The notes: generated by a model from the sequence alone, not told the origin. 64,000 nt of DNA from Microbulbifer taiwanensis (GCF_014904815.1 NZ_JACZFR010000007.1:124001-188000), one strand, 5' to 3'; shown: positions 43,495 through 55,700, counted from the stretch's first letter. Translations and numbers: made by a program.

Positions 43495-44364
43495 CTACAT
43501 GATGTGAATGCTTTCATTCAGATAGTATTGCAACACAGGGTTGTTGATGTCGTCGGGGTTTTTCAGCGCCCAGGAATTGTTGACGATACCTTCGCCGATC
43601 AGGTGGATGACCGCGGCTTCCATGGCCGAGAGCATCGCCAGCTGCGCGGGCTCATTAGTTGTGGTTCCGGCCTCCATTTCGAGCAGGCGGCGGAATTTGA
43701 CGAAGCGATAGACGTCCGCGCTGATGGCTTTCGAATAGACGGTTTTCGATGTCAGCACCGAGTGCAGCACCCTCCCAGAGCGAATGTCGATGACCCTCAG
43801 GTTCACAGTGACCTGGTCGACGCGATACTGGTCGTCGATACCGATGCCGAAGTACCGGGCACCCGCTCCGCCAGTGCGGATGTTAGTGTCGTAAGCGACA
43901 ATCCCGCCCTCCAGAAGAACGTTGGCTGCGACCAGGGAGGGCAGTGCCATACTGTTGTTGCTTGGGGTGTCCGGCTTGGCCTGGGCGGCGCGGATGATCT
44001 TGCGCTCCGTCAGCAGGTTCTGCAGGCCTTCCCGCTCCAATGGAACAAACCAGCCGGATTCGTTCAGCACATCCATCAACATGGAGGCGCCCCCCTGGGT
44101 GACGGCGGTGGAAAAACTGCTGTTCGGGGCTGGCTTGTACTGCCCAGTCTGGTCACGAAAGCCGTACACCGCAGCCAGAATCTTCCCATTTGGGGCGGGA
44201 AGGTTGAGGAGGTCTCTGTAGGTGCTGTTTCTCGGTGTGAGCTGTGCGTCAGACCTGCCCGGTCCAAACAGGGCATCGCCGGTGCTCTTCACGGCCGTGC
44301 AGCCACTCAAGGTGGTCATCGCAGCCAGGATGGGCAAAGCAAACCTTTTTATTGCAATACGCAT
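43495..44364 (-). CDS. csgG: Curli secretion channel lipoprotein CsgG
   Basis: A 289-aa outer-membrane lipoprotein (signal peptide with lipobox LSGC). The CsgG domain is intact, including AVYGFRDQTGQYKPAPNSSFSTAVTQG, WFVPLEREGLQNLLTER and the YFGIGIDDQYRVDQVTVNLRVIDIRSG region. It forms the nonameric pore for curlins together with CsgE and CsgF. Confidence 0.96.
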   Translation of the reverse strand: MRIAIKRFALPILAAMTTLSGCTAVKSTGDALFGPGRSDAQLTPRNSTYRDLLNLPAPNGKILAAVYGFRDQTGQYKPAPNSSFSTAVTQGGASMLMDVLNESGWFVPLEREGLQNLLTERKIIRAAQAKPDTPSNNSMALPSLVAANVLLEGGIVAYDTNIRTGGAGARYFGIGIDDQYRVDQVTVNLRVIDIRSGRVLHSVLTSKTVYSKAISADVYRFVKFRRLLEMEAGTTTNEPAQLAMLSAMEAAVIHLIGEGIVNNSWALKNPDDINNPVLQYYLNESIHIM

Positions 44365-44410
44365 TGCCGTTATCTCCTACTTTTATATATGGCGTAAAGC
44401 GGTTGAGTTT

Positions 44411-44830
44411 CTAATTGGTCGGGTTCAGCCCGCTTACGATGATTTCACTTTTATCACCGGTGTTTCGATCGGTTATCAAGACCGTCAGTACACCGTCGTT
44501 ATCGACGATCTGGACGACGAAGTCGTCCGTAACCAGTTCCCCGCTGTTGCCGTTGCCAACATCTGTCAACAGCTGGTTCAGGAGTCGAGTTTCCAGAGAA
44601 TCTGTAAACCGGTCCAGGGCGCTCGGCTGTTCGTAGACCAAGTCCTCTTGATCCGGATCCTTGTGCTTGTCTTGCGCCTGGGCGTTATTCAGTAGATAGG
44701 TTCCGTTGAGCGGATTGCCGCCAAAATTTGGGTTCACCGGTTCATAGATCAGCTCGGTTGCGGATGCCAACCCGGAGGCGAATGGGAGGAGGGGGGCAAG
44801 AATAAGGCCTGCCAGTCTTGCGGATTTCAT
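44411..44830 (-). CDS. csgF: Curli assembly protein CsgF
   Basis: A 139-aa secreted protein with signal peptide (LILAPLLPFASGLASA) and the CsgF start ELIYEPVNPNFGGNPLNGTYLLNNAQAQ. It couples CsgB to the CsgG pore. The ATG shares a base with the csgE stop. Confidence 0.93.
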   Translation of the reverse strand: MKSARLAGLILAPLLPFASGLASATELIYEPVNPNFGGNPLNGTYLLNNAQAQDKHKDPDQEDLVYEQPSALDRFTDSLETRLLNQLLTDVGNGNSGELVTDDFVVQIVDNDGVLTVLITDRNTGDKSEIIVSGLNPTN

Positions 44831-45273
44831 CAGAATTCATCCTTACCTATGTCAAAGTGATCGGTGAGGGCGCTACGTATTTTTTCCTGCAGCACCGTTT
44901 CGTGAATATGCTTGGATACTTCTTCCGCCAAGCGGCGAATATTGTTCGTGCTCGGGCTGATAAACTGCCGAAAGACGGTTTTTTCGTTGTAGGTGACCCA
45001 AATCAAGTTCCCCCACCTCGCGGAGGGGCGCTCAAAAATCGTCAGGTTGTAGTCGCTGTCCGGGTAGTGCAGGTTGCGATATTCGCTCATATAACGGGCG
45101 AAATCGTGGCCTGTCCGCGTAATGGTCCGGTCGATATTGAAGCCGCTAATTTCGTCTTCAATACGGCCGCTGCTCTCCTCCAGGGCACCGTCGTTAACAT
45201 CTGTTCCTTCGTCCGCTTCTTGAGCTGACGCCAGGGCGGGAAGTAGTATGAGTAAGAGCGCCAGCCGTTTCAT
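44830..45273 (-). CDS. csgE: Curli assembly protein CsgE
   Basis: A 147-aa periplasmic protein (signal LALLLILLPALASA) with the CsgE core: GFNIDRTITRTGHDFARYMSEYRN, LTIFERPSARWGNLIWVTYNEK and VFRQFISPSTNNI. It caps the CsgG channel and selects curlins. It overlaps csgD by four bases. Confidence 0.93.
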   Translation of the reverse strand: MKRLALLLILLPALASAQEADEGTDVNDGALEESSGRIEDEISGFNIDRTITRTGHDFARYMSEYRNLHYPDSDYNLTIFERPSARWGNLIWVTYNEKTVFRQFISPSTNNIRRLAEEVSKHIHETVLQEKIRSALTDHFDIGKDEF

Positions 45274-45863
45274 ATTCGTTCAGCCTGGAGATGCAGCTTG
45301 GCCCAGTTGCTGGCCTGGAGTCGGTTTCTGACGCCGATCTTGCGGAATATGTTGTACATATGGTTCTTCACCGTATGCTCGCTAAGGTGCAGTCTGGTAG
45401 CGATGACGCTGTTAGGCTCGCCGGAAGTTAGCTGATGCAATATTTCCTGTTCACGCTTGGTGAGCAGCAGTCCGTTTTTCAAATCTTCGATGAGGGCACT
45501 GTCTGCGCTCTGGATGGCAGCGCCGAGCTTTTTTATCAGGTTCTCCTGATTAGTTGTGGCATCGCATAGCAGGTGGAAATTTTTCCGTTTCAGCTTTTCT
45601 GCCATATGGCTGGAAATGTCCGATGGGAAATTGATAAGTAGGGTTTTGGGATGGTTGAGATTTTTTAAATAGGAAAAAAACTGGTTTGACTCAGAGTTCA
45701 TCGCAATCTGCCAGCAATCAATGACGATTGCCTGGTAGTGCTGTAGACAGTGTCTCTGCTTGCCTATTTCCGATTTTTCCCAGTTTGATGGGAGTGAATT
45801 TGATATCAGTGAAAACAACAACTCTCCGTGCAGGCCAGAGTTGCTGAAAAAAAGAACCGGCAT
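45270..45863 (-). CDS. csgD: LuxR-family regulator CsgD
   Basis: A 197-aa transcription regulator with an N-terminal receiver-like domain without a normal phosphorylation pocket (YQAIVIDCW) and a C-terminal LuxR helix-turn-helix (residues 133-195, LTKREQEILHQLTSGEPNSV and LSEHTVKNHMYNIFRKIGVR). It is the first gene of the curli operon, and its translation is coupled to csgE. The gene is AT-richer than its neighbours. Confidence 0.9.
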   Translation of the reverse strand: MPVLFFSNSGLHGELLFSLISNSLPSNWEKSEIGKQRHCLQHYQAIVIDCWQIAMNSESNQFFSYLKNLNHPKTLLINFPSDISSHMAEKLKRKNFHLLCDATTNQENLIKKLGAAIQSADSALIEDLKNGLLLTKREQEILHQLTSGEPNSVIATRLHLSEHTVKNHMYNIFRKIGVRNRLQASNWAKLHLQAERI

Positions 45864-46365
45864 ATACCTCTTACCTCTCCTTGGCTAGATCAATAACAAA
45901 ATTTCTGGATCTAGATATTTTCTGCGACTCCGTGTCGCGAGAATTTCTCCGACTGTCCCGCCTGGATATCTATCTGGGGTAGTTCAGTTTCCGTCGTCAG
46001 GAGTAGTCAAAATGGGTTAAATAACTCAGTGAATGAGAAGTTAGTTTGGAGTGTAGACCCTGCTGGCGTATTTTCTAGACAAAATAAGTGTCATATTTTC
46101 AGGGTACTTCAGTCGATTAATTTGATTTTCTCAGCGTCTGGTTTCTGTTGGTTGTGATGCCTTGGATATTACTGCTAAGGACTTGAGTGGCGGTTAGGCA
46201 GGTTGTTGGAGCGCCAGTATAGACTCTCCTGTTGGGGGCCTGCGATGCATCGGGTTGTGAAGTGATGGATGTGTGTTCGCTATGCTATAGGATGATTGCC
46301 GCGGCACAGTGCAGTTTACAATCAGAGGCAGTGCATACTGGCGGCTCAGGGTGTCGGGGATTTAA
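45864..46365. other. csgD upstream region (502 bp, AT-rich)
   Basis: Long gap between divergent csgD and the HlyD-like gene. It has runs of AT (for example AAATAACTCAGTG and GATTTTCTCAG) and no supported gene. A complex csgD promoter with several regulator sites would fit here, as in E. coli; individual sites were not identified. Confidence 0.5.
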
Positions 46366-47421
46366 GTGCAACGAATTGATCCACTGCCCAGGAAATTTCC
46401 ACTGTGGCGATATCCGGCTGCCACCGGTCGTCGGGGCTATCTTTACCCGCTACTACTGCTGGCATTGTTGGGCGCCTGCCAACCGAAGCCCGATCGCGCG
46501 CTGGGAACCCTGGAGTGGGACCGTATAGCGTTGCCAGCGCCGGCAGCGGAAAAAATAGTCGAAATCCACGTGCGCGAAGGCGAGCGCGTCGGCTACGGCC
46601 AGGTGCTGTTGCAACTGGATGCCAGTCGCAGCAGGGCACAGCTCGCCGCGGCGCGGGATGAGGTGGCGCGACGCAAGGCCGTACTGGATGAACTGGAGGT
46701 GGGCCCGCGCATCGAGGAAATCCAGCGCGCAGAGGCGAGCCTGGCCGCGGCGATCGCAGAGGAGAAAGACGCCCGGCAAAACTACCAGCGCCTGCGCAAA
46801 TTGGGTGGAGAGGACTATATCTCCCAGTCGGATATCGATCGCGCCGAGGCCGCAGCCGACAGTGCCGCGGCGCAGGTGGACTCCAGCCGGGCTGCGTTGC
46901 TGGAGTTGCAGCGCGGAACCCGCAGCGAAGACATAGCCCAGGGGCAGGCTGCACTGGCGCAGGCCAGTGCCGAGGCGGAAGCCCAGTTGGTTCTGTTACA
47001 GAAGCTTACAGTGCAGGCTCCACGCAGCGGGCTGGTGGACGACCTGCCGTTCAAGCTCGGGGATGAGGCGCCGATTGGCGGTCCCCTGGCGGTGATGCTG
47101 GTCGGCGAAACGCCCTATGCCCGCGTCTATATTCCGCAACTGTTGCGGCCCGGTATTCAGGTGGGAGATGAAGCAAGGGTCTATATCCAGGGAATGGAAA
47201 CATCCTTTGCCGGACGAGTGCGCATGATCCGCAGTGAGCCCAGCTTTACGCCCTACTATGCGCTGACCGGTGAGGATGTGGCGCGGCTCAGTTACCTGGC
47301 GGAAATCCAGCTGGGTGAGGACGCGGCGGAACTGCCCGCTGGCCTGCCGCTGTCGGCGGAGTTTGACCGCATCCGCGAAAGTGCGCCGCAAAATACTCCG
47401 GAAAGCACCGATGGAAACTGA
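46366..47421 (+). CDS. HlyD-family membrane fusion lipoprotein
   Basis: A 351-aa periplasmic adaptor. A GTG start is preceded by GGGGA. The N-terminal signal ends in lipobox LLGAC. A biotinyl-lipoyl-like half (IVEIHVREGERVGYGQVLLQLD), a long coiled coil (about residues 85-190) and the second half (VQAPRSGLVDDLPFKLGDEAPIGG) are visible. It connects the downstream ABC exporter to the outer membrane; resembles YbhG. Confidence 0.88.
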   Translation: MQRIDPLPRKFPLWRYPAATGRRGYLYPLLLLALLGACQPKPDRALGTLEWDRIALPAPAAEKIVEIHVREGERVGYGQVLLQLDASRSRAQLAAARDEVARRKAVLDELEVGPRIEEIQRAEASLAAAIAEEKDARQNYQRLRKLGGEDYISQSDIDRAEAAADSAAAQVDSSRAALLELQRGTRSEDIAQGQAALAQASAEAEAQLVLLQKLTVQAPRSGLVDDLPFKLGDEAPIGGPLAVMLVGETPYARVYIPQLLRPGIQVGDEARVYIQGMETSFAGRVRMIRSEPSFTPYYALTGEDVARLSYLAEIQLGEDAAELPAGLPLSAEFDRIRESAPQNTPESTDGN

Positions 47422-48361
47422 CATCGCCATCCGCGCCCGCGACCTCAGCAAGAAATTTGGCGCGCTGCGCGCGGTGGACAACCTGAATCTGACCGTTAAT
47501 CACCGCCAGGTGTATGGATTCCTGGGCCCCAACGGTTCGGGGAAATCCACCAGCATCCGCATGTTGTGCGGCCTGCTGACACCCAGTGCCGGCGAAATCG
47601 AAGTGCTCGGCCTGCGCATACCCGAACAGGCCGAGGAACTGCGCCGGCATATCGGCTATATGACACAGCAATTCTCCCTGTTCACTGACCTGACCCTGCG
47701 TGAAAACCTGGACTTTCTCGCCGCGGTACAGAACCTGCCATCGGCGCAGGCGCGGCAGCGGGTGGAGGAGCTGCTGCAGGAATACGGCTTCGCCGGACGT
47801 GCGGAGCAGATGGCGGCTACCCTGAGCGGCGGGCAGAAACAGCGCCTGGCGCTAGCCGGCAGCGTAATCCACAAGCCGGAACTGCTGTTTCTGGACGAGC
47901 CCACCAGTGCGGTGGACCCGGAATCGCGGCGGGACTTCTGGGAAAAGCTGTTCGAGCTGGCGGATGCCGGCACCACTATCCTGGTTTCCTCCCACTATAT
48001 GGACGAGGCAGAGCGTTGCCACCGGCTGGCGATCCTCGATCATGGCCGCCTGGTAGCGGACGGCAGCCCCGCGGCGCTGACCGGTGCGCTGGAAGGGCGC
48101 ACCCTGGAAGTGCGCGCCGAGCGACCGCGCCATGCAAAACAGGTGTTGCTGCAGGTGCCGGGCGTGATCAGCGCGGCGCAGATCGGTAACAGCCTGCGAG
48201 TGTTGTGCGAGGAGACCGATGACTGCGCGGCGCGTATCGAGCGCGCCTTCGGCGAGCGGCAGGTGCGTGCCGAGGTGCGCCCGACGGTGCCCAGCCTGGA
48301 GGACGTTTTTGTCGCCGCGACCAGTCAGGCACCCGAAGAGCCTGTCGGGGAGGGCTCGTGA
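47411..48361 (+). CDS. ABC transporter ATP-binding protein
   Basis: About 316 aa with one ATPase domain: Walker A GPNGSGKST, signature LSGGQKQRLALA, Walker B LLFLDEPTSAVD and H-loop VSSHYMDEA. The C-terminal 80 residues form the extra domain typical of exporters of the YbhF or DrrA type. It overlaps the HlyD gene by 11 bases and the permease by four. Confidence 0.95.
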   Translation: METDIAIRARDLSKKFGALRAVDNLNLTVNHRQVYGFLGPNGSGKSTSIRMLCGLLTPSAGEIEVLGLRIPEQAEELRRHIGYMTQQFSLFTDLTLRENLDFLAAVQNLPSAQARQRVEELLQEYGFAGRAEQMAATLSGGQKQRLALAGSVIHKPELLFLDEPTSAVDPESRRDFWEKLFELADAGTTILVSSHYMDEAERCHRLAILDHGRLVADGSPAALTGALEGRTLEVRAERPRHAKQVLLQVPGVISAAQIGNSLRVLCEETDDCAARIERAFGERQVRAEVRPTVPSLEDVFVAATSQAPEEPVGEGS

Positions 48362-49479
48362 ACTGGCGTCGTCTCTGGGCGGTGGTGATCAAGGAGCTGC
48401 GCCAACTGCGCCGGGATCGCATCACCCTGGGGATGATCGTCGGCGTGCCGATAGTGCAGCTGATGCTATTCGGCTATGCCATCAACCTCAACCCGCGCCA
48501 CCTGCCCGCCGCCATCGCCGACCAGGCGCAGACCAGCGGCTCGCGCCAGCTGGTCATGGACTTATTGGCCACCGGGGTGATAGAGCCGGTGGCGAACGCC
48601 AGGAGTCCACAGCAGCTGATGATCATGCTGCGCCGCGGCGAGATCAGCGTCGGCGTGGTGATTCCGCGGGATTTCGAGCGCCGCAGGACCCAGGGCGAAG
48701 AGGCGGTACAGGTGCTAGTGGACGGCAGCGATACGGTGGTGCAGAACGCCGCCATACAATTGGCGCAGATGCCGCTCACCTACGTGCCGGCCCAGCCCAG
48801 GGGGGCGGCGGGGAGGGGGGCCTCCGTGCCGCTGCCGCAGCTGCCGATCAGCGTGGTGGCCTTTTACAACCCGCAGCGGGTGTCGGCAATCAATATCGTG
48901 CCGGGGCTGATCGGCATCATCCTGACGATGACCATGGTGATGTTTACGGCCATCTCCATAGTGCGCGAGCGGGAGCGGGGCAATATGGAGCTCCTGATCG
49001 CGACGCCGGTCAGCAGCGCCGAGCTGATGCTGGGCAAAGTGCTGCCCTACGGCGTCATCGGCCTTATCCAGACCAGCCTGGTGCTGCTGGCGGGGGTGCT
49101 GTTGTTCCAGGTGCCCATTCGCGGCAGCCTGCTGGATGTCTACTGGTCGGCGATACTGCTGATTCTCGCCAACCTGAGTCTGGGCCTGCTGATCTCCACC
49201 CGCGCCCAGTCCCAGTTCCAGGCCATGCAGATGACCTTCTTCGTCTTCGTGCCGTCGATACTGCTGTCCGGCTTTATGTTTCCCTTCGAGGGTATGCCGA
49301 AGCCGGCGCAGTGGATAGCGGAGTTCCTGCCCCTGACCCATTTCCTGCGCCTGATCCGCGGCGTCATGCTGCGCGGTGCCGATCTCTCGGAGCTGTGGCC
49401 GGACTGGTTGGCGCTAGTGGTGTTTATTGTGCTGATGATGACTCTGGCTATAGCGCGCTTTCGTAAGAGGCTGGATTAA
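48358..49479 (+). CDS. ABC-2 type transporter permease
   Basis: A 373-aa membrane protein with a GTG start that overlaps the ATPase stop (GTGA). One N-terminal helix (ITLGMIVGVPIVQLMLFGYAI), a large periplasmic loop, then five helices (IVPGLIGIILTMTMVMFTAI and so on). It forms the YbhS/YhhJ-type exporter, probably for a drug or other hydrophobic compound. Only one permease gene is present, so the pore is probably a homodimer. Confidence 0.92.
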   Translation: MNWRRLWAVVIKELRQLRRDRITLGMIVGVPIVQLMLFGYAINLNPRHLPAAIADQAQTSGSRQLVMDLLATGVIEPVANARSPQQLMIMLRRGEISVGVVIPRDFERRRTQGEEAVQVLVDGSDTVVQNAAIQLAQMPLTYVPAQPRGAAGRGASVPLPQLPISVVAFYNPQRVSAINIVPGLIGIILTMTMVMFTAISIVRERERGNMELLIATPVSSAELMLGKVLPYGVIGLIQTSLVLLAGVLLFQVPIRGSLLDVYWSAILLILANLSLGLLISTRAQSQFQAMQMTFFVFVPSILLSGFMFPFEGMPKPAQWIAEFLPLTHFLRLIRGVMLRGADLSELWPDWLALVVFIVLMMTLAIARFRKRLD

Positions 49480-49727
49480 GTCCCGTTCGTTCATTGGGCT
49501 GACTATTTAGTAAACGATCAATTACACGCTATTACAAATTAAGGTTAAAAGTTGCTCTGTCAAAAATCGTTTGGCGTATAAATCAACTTACTGTTTCCGC
49601 AGTCTTAGCAATCCTCACGCATTTGTGATTCTATTCATCGCTCTTGAATATACCGAAATTCGGCATATTGATATTTGGCCTGGCGATTTGTCGGGCGTTT
49701 GCCTTTTGGGGCTTTCTTGGGGGAAAC

Positions 49728-52700
49728 ATGCAGCGCTTCTATTCAGCGGCTATTCGACCGGCTTTCTATCTTTTTCATTTCCTATTAATGAAACTTCTCT
49801 TTTGCCGAAAAAAGACCGCGTTGTTTCCATCCCTCTTGGCTTCGTTCTTACTACTGTGTTCGGCAGTGCTGAGTTCTCCTGCCTCGGCCACCGAGTACAG
49901 CATTTACGGTCCCGAGCCTTTCGTGCGCACCTCACTGCTCGTACCGTTGAACGAAAGCCGTCAAATTCCCGCGGCACCTGGCGGCGGCTACCTACTGCGG
50001 GTGCAAAACGGTTTTTGCGATGGGGAGTCGAACATACTCAATCAGCTCTTGAGTTTACTGGGACTGAGCGGCGATTGCGTGGGGCCAGTGGGGCTGCTCA
50101 GCCAGGTAACCCTCAATGGCGAGGTAGCTGTTTCCGGCCTCGAACTACTGCTATCCGGTGCAGTGATAGAGAAAAGCGTTACTCTGGCTGCGGACAACAC
50201 GCTGCGTGTAGAGATCGGCGATCTCGTAAACCACGGTCTGGTCGTCGAAATACTGGGCTACGATAACGCGGCACCGCAGATCGAAGCCAACGCGACCCCC
50301 CAGCCCAACGCTCACGGTTGGCATAACAGCGATGTGACCGTCACCTTCACTTGTAGCGATTCCGGGGCCGGTGTCCAAAGTTGCAGTGAGCCGGTACTGG
50401 TCGATGAAGAGGCTGCTAGTCAACTGATAATTGGCACTGGCGTAGACAATGCTGGCAACACGGCCAGCGTGGAAGTCACCATCAATTTGGACAAGACCCC
50501 GCCCTCTGTCGCCATAGTAGAACCTGCCGCTGGTACCGTATTGCTGAACCGACGCGCGGATATCGGCCTCTCGATTTCCGACAATCTGGCCCTGGATGGA
50601 GCCTCCCTCTCACTGACCGCCAACGGTGTCGCCCTGGCTGCCGAGTGCACGGTGGACAGCGGCGCAGCAGTCTGTACTCCGCAGAGCGATCTCCCCCTTG
50701 GCCAGCTCAACCTGGCAGCCGTCGTTTCCGACCTCGCCGGCAACAGTGCCAGCAGCGAAATCACCCTGACGATTGCTGCCGACAGCGATGGCGATGGCGT
50801 TATCGACGAACAGGACCAATGTCCCGGCACCCCCGCGGGCACGCAAGTAGACGATACAGGCTGCGAACCCGGTGGCCAGCTGCCCCCGGACCCGATCGAT
50901 GTGGCCACACCGATAGACACCACTGGCACCTCCAGCCTCAAGAGCACAACCGAATTTCTCTACACCGGCAGCAACCCGATACAGACCGGCGTGGACCCGG
51001 AAACCATAGAGGAACGCCGCGCTTCGGTGATCCGCGGCACAGTGCGGGATAAGGAAAACAACCCGCTGCCCAGCGTCACCATCACCATCAAGGACCACCC
51101 GGAATTCGGCCGCACCCTGAGCCGCGAGAGCGGCGGCTTCGATATGGCCGTCAACGGCGGTGGCTACCTGGTGATCAGCTATGAGAAAGAGGGTTTTCTT
51201 CCTGCCCAGCGTCGGGTCAAGGCTCCCTGGAATGATTTCGCCCTGGCCGAAGACGTGGTGCTGATCCCGCTGGACAGCCAGGTCACCGCCATCGACCTCA
51301 CCGACAGCAGCCAGCCCTTCCAGGTGCATCAGGGCAGCCTGCAGGCCGACGAGGACGGCAGTCGCCAGGCCACTATTCTATTCCCGGCCGGTACCACGGC
51401 CACAATGACTTTGCCGGGCGGCAGTGTGACGTCCATCGACCAGCTGAGCGTGCGCGCCACCGAATACACCGTCGGCGAAAACGGCCCGGAAACCATGCCC
51501 GGCCCGCTGCCGCCCACCAGCGGCTACACCTATGCTGTCGAGCTCAGCGTGGACCAGGCCATCGCCGCCGGCGCCACCCGCGTGGACTTCAGCCAGCCGC
51601 TGCCGGTGTACGTGGACAACTTCCTCGAATTCCCCGCCGGCACCATAGTGCCCGCCGGCTGGTACGACCGGGAGAAGGCTGCGTGGATACCCTCGGACAA
51701 CGGTGTGGTGGTCGAGATCATTGGCGTTGTCGATGGGATCGCCGAGTTGGATGTGGATGGCAGCGGGGTTGCTGCCGATGCGGCTGCTCTGGACGAACTG
51801 GGAATTGCCGATGCCGAGCGGCGGCAGCTGGCGCAGCTCTATGAAGTGGGTAAGAGCCTCTGGCGCACGCCCATAACTCACTTTACACCTTGGGATTGCA
51901 ACTGGCCCTATGGCCCGCCGGAAGACGCGGAGAGGCCAGATGAACCGGAACCCGAAACCGATGAACCGGAATCCGAACCGGATTGCGAAGATGGATCCAT
52001 TATCGAATGCCAGGGACAGATATTACGTGAGCGGATACCTGTTGCTGGTACATCTTTTACTCTGAACTACCGCAGTGACCGGGTACGGGGGCGGAAGGCT
52101 TATGCGGATGTTCAGCTTACAGGGGAGACGATCCCCGCCTCGCTGCAAAGCGTTGTATTGGGAGTATCCATAGCTGGTCGTACTTTTAGTTATGGATTCA
52201 ATCCACAAGCCAATCTCAGCTATCGCTATGTATGGGATGGGAAGGATTCTTACGGTCGACAACTAACAGGCAACCATAAGGCAACTATCCGTATCGGTTA
52301 TGTATATGAGGCTGTGTATTATGAGCCGGATGAATTTGAGCGTGCATTTGGGAGGGTTGGCAACGGACCAATTACCCGCTCTGCTGGGGGTGATTCTCTC
52401 TCAGCACGTCAGCCAATCATTTTATGGCAATCAAATCAGAGGTTTCTTAAGGCGGCCGATTCTGGAATAAAGGAATTTAGTGGGTGGCAGATCTCTCCTG
52501 TGCATCGTTACGATTTGGATAGCCATAACCTTTTGCTTGGAACAGGAAGCTATTTCTCCGCAATAAGACAGCCAGTGTTTGACGGAGTCCTTGGTACTAC
52601 AGCTGGTAACGGTGATAGAAACTTTAGCGGCGATGGGGGGCAGGCGACAGATGCCAGTTTTGCTTGGCCGCATGGTTTGGATTTTGGCCCTGATGGTAGT

Positions 52701-55700
52701 TTGTATATTGCGGATTACAGTAATCATAGAATTCGCCGGGTTGATCCTACAGGCGTTGTAACCACTATCGCTGGTTCAGGTGATGGAGGAGCCGATCGTG
52801 GATATGGTGGCGATGGTGGGGTTGCGACCGAGGCCCGGCTAAGTGACCCAGAATCTGTAGTCTATGGACCTGATGGTAACGTATATTTTACGGACACCCT
52901 GAACAACAGAGTTCGTCGAATTGATTTAAATGGGATTATTACTACTGTTGCGGGCAATGGTATCGGGGGGTTCAGTGGTGATGGCGGACTGGCTATCGAA
53001 GCTTCCTTGAATCGTCCCTCAGGTATTGCTTACGGGGATGACGGCAGTCTGTATATTGCAGACAGCTCAAACTATCGTGTCCGCCGTGTTAGCCCTGAGG
53101 GCATTATCAGCACAATCGCCGGAATCGGTGAGAGAGGCTTTAGCGGCGATGGAGGACCAGCCACCCAGGCAATGCTGAGTTCTATATCTGGAATTGAACT
53201 TGGCGTAAACGGTGATATCTACATTGTAGACCGTGGCAATGACCGCATTCGTCGAATTGGGTCTGATGGCATTATTAGTACAATAGCTGGGAATGGTGCC
53301 AATTTGTGGAGGGGGTATGGAGAAGGTCGTTTGGCGCCAGATGCCCAGCTTGTTTCCCCAACAGATATCGCTTTTGGTCCAGATGGTAACCTGTATATTG
53401 CCGATATGTGGAATTGGACGATTCGGCGAGTTGGTCTGGATGGAGCTATGGAGACAGTGGTGGGAACACCGCTTACGGACGGCTACAGTGAAGACGGCGT
53501 GCTGGCCGCAGAAGCATTCCTTGAAAACCCTTTCGGACTCGCCTTTGCGCCTGATGGTACGCTCTATATTGCGGACCACACGAATAATCGTATTCGCAAT
53601 GTTAAAATAACAGAATCAGTAGCAGCGGGTAGCCTACTGGTGCCGTCACAAAATGGCTCGGAACAGTACCTTTTTGACATTTCCGGCCGTCACCTGGAAA
53701 CCCGTAATACCACAACCGGTGCCTTGAGATACCGTTTCCGCTACGATATCAACAACTTGCTAATTCGCATCGAAGACGCCGACGGCAACAACACCATTAT
53801 CGAGCGCGATCCCGACGGAACTCCACGCGCCATAGTCGCCCCCGACGGCCAGCGCACAACCCTGGCGCTGGACCCCAATGGTTACCTCGCCAGCGTCACC
53901 AATCCGGCTGGCGAAAGCTACACCATGGCCTATACCGAAGACGGCCTGCTTACCCGCTTCACCGATCCCAACCAGCACAGCTCCACCATGACCTACGACG
54001 AGCTGGGCTACCTGCTTACGGATATCAATGCAGCAGGTGGCGGCTGGACCCTGGAAAAGGAAAGCCTCTCCCCCGGCCAGGAATACCGTATGACCTCCGC
54101 CGAGGGCCGCACCACCCGCTACCAGGTAGTGCCACAGAGCATCGGCGGCCGCCTGCGCACTAATATCCACCCGGACGGCACCGAGACAACAACCCTGTTC
54201 GGCACGGGCGGCGATGTGATTACGATTGCGCCCGACGGCACCGAGAGCTACCGAAAGCGCGGCCCCGATCCCCGTTTCGGCATGGGCGCTCCGGTCCCGG
54301 AAAATGTCACCGTCACCACGCCCGCCGGCCTGGAGCAGGTGACCACTACCAGCCGAAGCGCGGAGCTTGCAGACGAGGCAGACCCGCTGAGCCACACCGC
54401 GCTGGGTCAGACGGTCACTATTAACGGGCGCACCACAACGGCTGAGTACGACACCGCAAGCCGCACTTGGCTGAGCGCCACACCCGAAGGGCGCCAGAGC
54501 ACGACGGTGCTCAATGAAAAGGGCCGCCCGGTATCCCAGCAGTCTGGTGGTTTGGCGCCCCTCGGCTTCGGCTACGATACTCGCGGAAGACTGGTCGCCT
54601 CTACTGCAGGCACAGGTGCGGAGCAGCGCAGTGTGGACTACAGCTACGGCTCCGACGGTTTCCTGGAGAGCATCACCGACACACTGCAGCGCACCACCAG
54701 CTTCGACTACGACCTCGCCGGCCGTGTCACCCGCCAGACATATCACGACGGTCGCAGCGTCGGCTACCAGTACGACCCCGCCGGCAACCTGACCGCGATC
54801 ACTCCGCCGGGGCGCGAGGCGCATATATTCAATTACACAGACGTCAACTTGGAGGAGGACTACACCCCGCCGGACCTGGACGGCGCGGAAACCGTAACCA
54901 GCTACCAGTACAACAAGGACAAACAGCTGACCTTGGTCCAGCGCCCGGACGGCCGCAGCATCGCCTACGGCTATGACAGCGGCGGCCGCCTCGCCAACCG
55001 CACCATCGCCCGCGGCAGCTACGGCTACGCCTACGGAGCTAACACTGGCCAGCTGAGCACTATCACCGCCCCCGGCGGCGGCACCCTGAGCTACACCTAC
55101 GACGGCTTCCTGCCCTTGTCCGAAACCTGGGGCGGCAGCATCACCGGCAGCGTCTCCTGGAGCTACGACAACAACTTCTGGCTCACCGAGCAGTGTGTCA
55201 ACACCGACAACTGCGTTAGCTTTGGATACGACCAGGACGGCCTGCTCACCCAGGCCGGCGCTTTTAGCCAGACCCGTCACGCCCAGAGTGGGTTGCTGAC
55301 GAATGCGGAACTGGGCAACACCACCTCCGAATACGGCTATAACGACTTCGGCGAATTGCTGACAGCGGATAGCGAGGTTTCGGGCAGTGTCCTGGCCAGC
55401 TTCGGCTACCAGCGCGACAGTCTCGGCCGTATCGGCAGCAAAGCCGAAACGCTGAACGGCGGCACGGTAATTGAGAGCTACGAATATGATACCGTGGGTC
55501 GTCTGAAGTCCGTAACCCGCGATGGCGTGACCACCAGTTGGCAATACGACAGCAACGGCAACCGCACCCACGAAAACGGCCAACAGATCGCCGCCTATGA
55601 CGAACAGGATCGCCTGCTCATCTACAAAGAGGCCAGTTACAGCTACACCGCCAACGGGGAGCTAAAGAGTAAAGCCGAAAGCGGTGCAGTTACCAGTTAC

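Noticed and set aside
46232-46528. Plus-strand frame of 98 codons overlapping the HlyD gene start
   Set aside because: It overlaps the lipoprotein signal of the HlyD gene in another frame and resembles no protein.
53760-55583. Long minus-strand frame (607 codons) opposite the RHS gene
   Set aside because: It mirrors the repetitive GC-rich RHS coding sequence, has no recognisable domain and no ribosome site; a shadow.
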